A stretch of 64,000 nt of DNA from GAS368 sp965227745 (GTDB taxonomy: Bacteria; Verrucomicrobiota; Verrucomicrobiia; Opitutales; Opitutaceae), in assembly GCA_965227745.1 (NCBI GenBank), contig OZ245769.1, forward strand, positions 5,270,001-5,334,000, written 5' to 3'. Made by a program: the position numbers and the translations under genes. The notes under the pieces were generated by a model, which made no database searches, was not told where the DNA came from, and saw only the letters and a list, made by a program, of their open reading frames with translations. Of the stretch, positions 60,764 to 64,000 are shown one piece after another. Positions within the stretch are counted from its first letter, which is position 1. Each line of letters starts with the position of its first letter.

Positions 60764-61471
60764 TCAGTTTACTTTTGCGTGCAGGCATTTTCCGCGGGTG
60801 GGGCAGGTGGTGCAGTCGCATGACTGCGCGGAGTTCGCGGATGGGGTGGGTGTGGGAGTTTTGCTGGCACGTGCGGGGCGGTATTCGTTGAGCCATTCGG
60901 GGCCGGGGCCTTGGCCGCGGACGGAGGTGTCGTCGCGGTGGCGGAGACCGGTGACGCGCTCGATGAGGGTTTCGAGGCGATTCCAGAATTGGACGCGTTC
61001 GAGGACGGGGTTGAGGAGGTTGGTGACGGGGCAGTAGTAGGTGTTCTTCGGATCGGTGTGATGGATGGCGTGCTGGCGCGGGCTTTGAAAGAGGTGGATG
61101 TCTTGGAAGAAGGAAATCACCGGGCCGTTTTCGGCGCGGGTGCGGTGGGCCCATTTGTGGATCTGGTTGGAGTTGACGCCGACGACGACGAAGACGGCGA
61201 GTTGCCACGTGAGGACGCCGAAGCCCCAAGCGACGCCGAGGGCGAGGGCGCCGACGAGGAAGATGTCCCACGAGCTTTGCCACCACGAGAGGCGCGTGAA
61301 ATGGCGCGGGTAGTGGTGGTGCACGATGTTGGGGCGGATGAAGAGCGGACCGACGACGGGCGTGTGCTCCGTGCCGTAGGCGTCTTCGAGCCAGTGGACG
61401 ACGCCCGCGACGAAGTCGGCGAGGAGCACGAGGCCGAAGACTTGGGCGAGCGTGAGAAAGAAGTGGCGCAT
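60764..61471 (-). CDS. CarF/PEDS1-like lipid desaturase (Kua domain)
   Basis: 235 residues from ATG 61471. It has the eight-histidine pattern of the Kua/TMEM189 family: HWLEDAYG, NIVHHHYPRHFTRLSWW, NQIHKWAHRTR and HAIHHTDPKNTYYCPVTNLLNPVLE, with three to four hydrophobic segments. Characterised members (CarF of Myxococcus, human PEDS1) desaturate plasmanyl- to plasmenylethanolamine. The C-terminal 40 residues are a Cys/Thr-rich tail (CDCTTCPTRGKC) of unknown role. No other plasmalogen gene is visible nearby. Confidence 0.87.
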   Translation of the reverse strand: MRHFFLTLAQVFGLVLLADFVAGVVHWLEDAYGTEHTPVVGPLFIRPNIVHHHYPRHFTRLSWWQSSWDIFLVGALALGVAWGFGVLTWQLAVFVVVGVNSNQIHKWAHRTRAENGPVISFFQDIHLFQSPRQHAIHHTDPKNTYYCPVTNLLNPVLERVQFWNRLETLIERVTGLRHRDDTSVRGQGPGPEWLNEYRPARASKTPTPTPSANSAQSCDCTTCPTRGKCLHAKVN

Positions 61472-61600
61472 GATTTCGTTGGGTGGAGTGCGCCGACCCA
61501 CGAGGATCAACGCGCCATCATCGTAGCCGAATGGAGGCGCCGGGTGTTATTCGATAAACCTGATACGATGTATCGCGTGAAACGATGGTCGGATTTCTTT

Positions 61601-61802
61601 AACCACGAATGGACACGAAGAGACACGAATGAAGACCGGCTTGATAACTAATCTAAAAGAAGGCTGATCTGCGCTGATCTTTTACGAGGGAGATTCACCT
61701 CATCGGTGAATCAAGGCAGGCGTGGGAATTTATCAGCGAAGATCGGCGCAGATTAGCGTTCCGGTGGTTTTAATTTGTGTCCCTTCGTGTCCATTCGTGG
61801 TT
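61601..61802. repeat. 202-bp composite inverted repeat
   Basis: The left arm at 61601-61632 (AACCACGAATGGACACGAAG...) and the right arm at 61771-61802 are imperfect inverted copies. Inside, CTGATCTGCGCTGATC (61668-61682) and GATCGGCGCAGATTA (61741-61755) form a second inverted pair, and GATTCACC/GGTGAATC a third. Such strings recur widely in Verrucomicrobia intergenic DNA. Confidence 0.75.
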
Positions 61803-61883
61803 CAGTTTTGGTGGTTCGCGTAGGCACGAGGAGGGAAACGCGTTGCGTCGTTTCGGGTCGTGGCGCTTGCTTGTGGGCACGTG

Positions 61884-62786
61884 ATGAATGTCCACCACCT
61901 CGAGTTATTCTACTACGTGGCGAAGCACGGCGGGATCAGTGCGGCGGTGCGGCATATTCCGTACGGCATTCAACAGCCGGCGGTGAGCGGGCAGATGCGC
62001 GCACTGGAGGAGAATGCGGGGGCGCGGCTGTTTGAGCGCAGTCCGTTTCGGCTCACGGCAGCGGGGGAGAAGCTTTACGCGCACGTCGCGCCGTTCTTCG
62101 AAGGGCTCGGCGGGCTCGCGGGGCAATTGCGCGAAGACGCAAAGCCGGAGCTGCGCATCGGGGCTTCGGAGATGGTGCTGCGCGACTACATCCCGACCGT
62201 GATGCAGCGCGTGCGGGCGAAGCAGCCGAAGCTGCGGCTGCACTTGCGCTCTGGTTATCAGGCGGAGCTCGAGGGGTGGCTGCGCGATGGGTCGATCGAT
62301 CTGGCGATCGGCGCGGTGGGCGCGAAGCCGCCGGCGCGGCTGCGTCAACTCGCGGTGGCGAAACTACCGATGGTGCTGCTCGTACACCGGCAGTGGCCGC
62401 TCAAAAGTGTCGAACGCCTTTGGATGCAGAAGAAAATCACGGAGCCACTGATCGGGTTGCCGGCGACGACGCGCGTGATGAAGAACTTCCAAAAGGGCCT
62501 GAAGCGCCAGGGCGTGACGTGGACGCAAAGCGTGGAGGCGATGTCGATCGAGCTCGTGACGTGTTACGTGGCCAACAGCGAAGGCCATGGCGTGAATGTC
62601 GCGGTGCCCGCCGCCATCGCGCATCGCGATGTGCGCGTGCTGCCGCTCGAGGGCTTCGAGCCGATGACCATTGGCCTGCTGTGGCGCGGCGAGCCGAGTG
62701 AATTGCTGCGCGTGGCGATGGCGGAACTGCAGCGCTTCGCGCGGGAGCTGTGGCCGAAGTGGGCGATTGAGGAGAAGCTGCCGTAG
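61884..62786 (+). CDS. LysR-family transcriptional regulator
   Basis: 300 residues from ATG 61884. The N-terminal winged helix-turn-helix reads MNVHHLELFYYVAKHGGISAAVRH, QQPAVSGQMRALEENAGARLFERSPFRLTAAGEKL, and a substrate-binding region follows (LRIGASEMVLRDYIPTVMQRVR, GSIDLAIGAVG). The IPYGIQQPAV stretch in the recognition helix region is longer than usual. The effector is unknown; it has no divergent target gene next to it, as upstream is only the repeat region. Confidence 0.92.
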   Translation: MNVHHLELFYYVAKHGGISAAVRHIPYGIQQPAVSGQMRALEENAGARLFERSPFRLTAAGEKLYAHVAPFFEGLGGLAGQLREDAKPELRIGASEMVLRDYIPTVMQRVRAKQPKLRLHLRSGYQAELEGWLRDGSIDLAIGAVGAKPPARLRQLAVAKLPMVLLVHRQWPLKSVERLWMQKKITEPLIGLPATTRVMKNFQKGLKRQGVTWTQSVEAMSIELVTCYVANSEGHGVNVAVPAAIAHRDVRVLPLEGFEPMTIGLLWRGEPSELLRVAMAELQRFARELWPKWAIEEKLP

Positions 62787-63110
62787 GTGCCGTTTGCGTG
62801 GCGGGTGTTTTGACCGCGACGTTCGCGAAGAGAGGCGTGAAGCTGATTTTTCTGGGGAATAGATTCAGCTTTGCAGTATGACAGCGGGGGGAGGGAAGCG
62901 CTGCTTTAGAGCAGATTAATTTAAACCGTGGCCGAAAAAATGAATCGCCGGTGGTGGGTTGCGACCTTGCGTCGCAACTACGCACAGCCGAAGTGCGGGC
63001 GTGGTTCGAAATTGTTGCGACGCAAGGTCGCAACCCACCGCGGCTATAACTTTACTTAAAACGCTCTAGATTCGTATTGCGCCTCTTTGATGGCGGGCAA
63101 AATAGAGGCC
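62787..63110. other. Intergenic region with a 26-bp perfect inverted repeat
   Basis: 324 bases with no convincing gene. Most of it is the palindrome described separately; the first 160 bases have no identified feature. Confidence 0.5.
62953..63039. repeat. Dispersed palindromic repeat, copy 2 (perfect 26-bp arms)
   Basis: The arm 62953-62978 (GGTGGGTTGCGACCTTGCGT...) is the exact reverse complement of 63014-63039, with a 35-base loop. The copy at 7742-7820 is related, sharing the TTGCGTCGCAACTACGC core and the TTCGAAATT loop end. It would form a long stable hairpin in RNA or a cruciform in DNA. Confidence 0.9.
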
Positions 63111-63452
63111 ATGGCCAAATATTTGATCTCTTTCCCCAGCGCGGCGATGGTTGTTCCCGCCGGTGAGTGGGAGGCGGTGGGCCGCGACGCGCACGCTGTA
63201 ATCGACGAGGCTAAGGCCGCCGGGGTTTATGTTTTCGGCGGCGGTATCGATGAGAGCGTGTCGCCGGTTCTCGTTTCGGCTGACGGTAAGGTCGCGCCGG
63301 GAGGGTACTCGTGGGCGCCCCCACTTGACGGTGGTTTTACCGTGCTCGAATTACCCTCGCGCGAGGAGGCCGTCATGTGGGCGGCGCGAATCGCGAAGTC
63401 TTGTCGCTGCGATCAAGAGCTACGCGTCTTCCAATTCGATCCACAGTCCTGA
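63111..63452 (+). CDS. YCII/DGPF-domain protein
   Basis: 113 residues from ATG 63111, with GAGG five bases upstream. The YCII-like fold is seen in MAKYLISFPSAAMV, GGGIDESVSPVLVSADGK and LDGGFTVLELPSREEAVMWAARIAKSCRCDQELRVFQF. The family is a small dimeric ferredoxin-like domain sometimes associated with ECF sigma factors; no sigma gene is in view. It is separated from the LysR gene by the palindrome. Confidence 0.85.
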   Translation: MAKYLISFPSAAMVVPAGEWEAVGRDAHAVIDEAKAAGVYVFGGGIDESVSPVLVSADGKVAPGGYSWAPPLDGGFTVLELPSREEAVMWAARIAKSCRCDQELRVFQFDPQS

Positions 63453-63463
63453 GTCGGTGAAGT

Positions 63464-64000
63464 TCAGGTCGCCCCGATCAGCGGGGGCATCGGGACGTCG
63501 AGGGCGGCGGCGATGGCGCGGAGGAGTTCGGCTTCGGCGATGAGGATCTGGCCGTCGGCACCGGCGAGGTAGGCGCAGGCGACGATCACGCGCTGGCGGA
63601 TGGGCAGGCTGGCGGCGGCGAGTTTATCGAGGGCAGGGTCGAGCGGACCGACGTCGCAATCGGCGGGGTCGAGGAGGACGAGGCGGCTTTCCACTAGCTT
63701 GAGTTGCGAGGCGCCGGCGGCGAAGGCCTCGGCGGCGCTCATCGAGCCGTTGTCGGAAATGTGCGCCATGGCCGAGAGCACGACGGAGATCTCATGGGCC
63801 ACGGCTTGAAAAGATTGATACTGGACCATCGTCGAGCCGGGCGAGCGAGCGAGGGCGAGCGAGCGCACGAGGATTTTTTGCAGCGCGAACTCAAACGCAC
63901 TGACGCGGCCATCGGCGTGGACGAGTTCATCGAGCACATCGAAAAAGACGCGCAGCCCGCTGGCCGGGATATCCCGGAGCGCGGGAATGGAAAGCTGAAG
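63464..64000 (-). CDS. C-terminal fragment of a larger protein, possibly M48 peptidase
   Basis: The frame is open from the right edge to TGA/TAA at 63464, 178 residues without a true start in the window. The visible part is helical (LQLSIPALRDIPASGLRVFFDVLDELVHADGRVSAFEF, and further Ala/Leu-rich helices). It resembles the C-terminal extension of verrucomicrobial M48 metallopeptidases and TerB-like domains (ADGRVSAFEF), but the HEXXH catalytic region would lie outside. The stop is 11 bases from the YCII stop, convergent. Confidence 0.6.
   Translation of the reverse strand, partial: LQLSIPALRDIPASGLRVFFDVLDELVHADGRVSAFEFALQKILVRSLALARSPGSTMVQYQSFQAVAHEISVVLSAMAHISDNGSMSAAEAFAAGASQLKLVESRLVLLDPADCDVGPLDPALDKLAAASLPIRQRVIVACAYLAGADGQILIAEAELLRAIAAALDVPMPPLIGAT

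Noticed and set aside
63087..63110. Upstream start for the YCII gene
   Set aside because: MMAGKIEA adds eight residues; the GAGG at five bases before MAKYLI and the family N-terminus favour 63111.

Overview
The window reads as chromosome from a Gram-negative, GC-rich bacterium of the Verrucomicrobiota, most likely an Opitutaceae relative. This is an inference from gene content: the paired DUF1501 and PSCyt/DUF1549/DUF1553 proteins typical of Planctomycetes/Verrucomicrobia, outer-membrane proteins, many c-type cytochromes with a System II (ResB/CcsA) maturation pathway, few Shine-Dalgarno sites and frequent ATGA stop/start overlaps. There is no rRNA or tRNA. One tmRNA gene is present on the minus strand.

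Left part (1-36 kb) is dominated by heme, hydrogenase and electron transport. 1-7.7 kb: a truncated PAS sensor, an HPF-like protein, hemN, a dihydroorotate-dehydrogenase-like flavoprotein, protoporphyrinogen oxidase, a TonB-like protein and ferrochelatase. 7.8-16.2 kb: one long minus-strand operon, read hupE - small subunit - large subunit - cytochrome b - maturation protease - multiheme lipoprotein cytochrome - outer-membrane beta-barrel - feoA. The small subunit carries the two extra cysteines of O2-tolerant group 1 [NiFe] hydrogenases. 16.3-21.2 kb: divergent hypA, hypB, hypF, hypC, hypD. 21.2-26.5 kb: a converging unit with monoheme cytochrome c, seven-heme membrane cytochrome, hypE and a P1B-4-like metal ATPase. 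26.8-31.4 kb: lipoprotein, resB, ccsA, hemC. 31.5-36.3 kb: hemA, UbiA-family prenyltransferase, cytochrome c, ferric-reductase-like flavoprotein, universal stress protein. Together these could oxidise H2 through an O2-tolerant membrane hydrogenase into the quinone pool and on to periplasmic or outer-membrane multiheme cytochromes, with heme synthesis and cytochrome assembly encoded nearby. The idea that the porin-cytochrome pair carries hydrogen electrons across the outer membrane is an inference and is the main novelty candidate.

Middle part (36-46 kb): two DksA/TraR-like proteins with reduced zinc-finger cysteines, a DUF2934 protein, tmRNA, and a roughly 2,360-residue secreted protein with a duplicated propeller-like N-terminus and twelve YDG repeats arranged as six 537-bp (last 534-bp) dimers.

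Right part (46-64 kb): assorted housekeeping and accessory genes: GYF-domain membrane protein, PD-(D/E)XK nuclease plus methyltransferase-like gene, Hsp33-like chaperone, PnuC and NadR-type kinase, sugar-phosphate isomerase-like secreted protein, a Doc-type toxin-antitoxin pair, TatD, SufE, a possible structured RNA with a basic micro-ORF, the PSCyt/DUF1501 pair, DctA, a CarF/PEDS1-like desaturase, a LysR regulator, a YCII protein and a truncated C-terminal fragment at the right edge. Intergenic regions on this side hold several families of dispersed palindromic repeats, one of which has a second copy near 7.8 kb.
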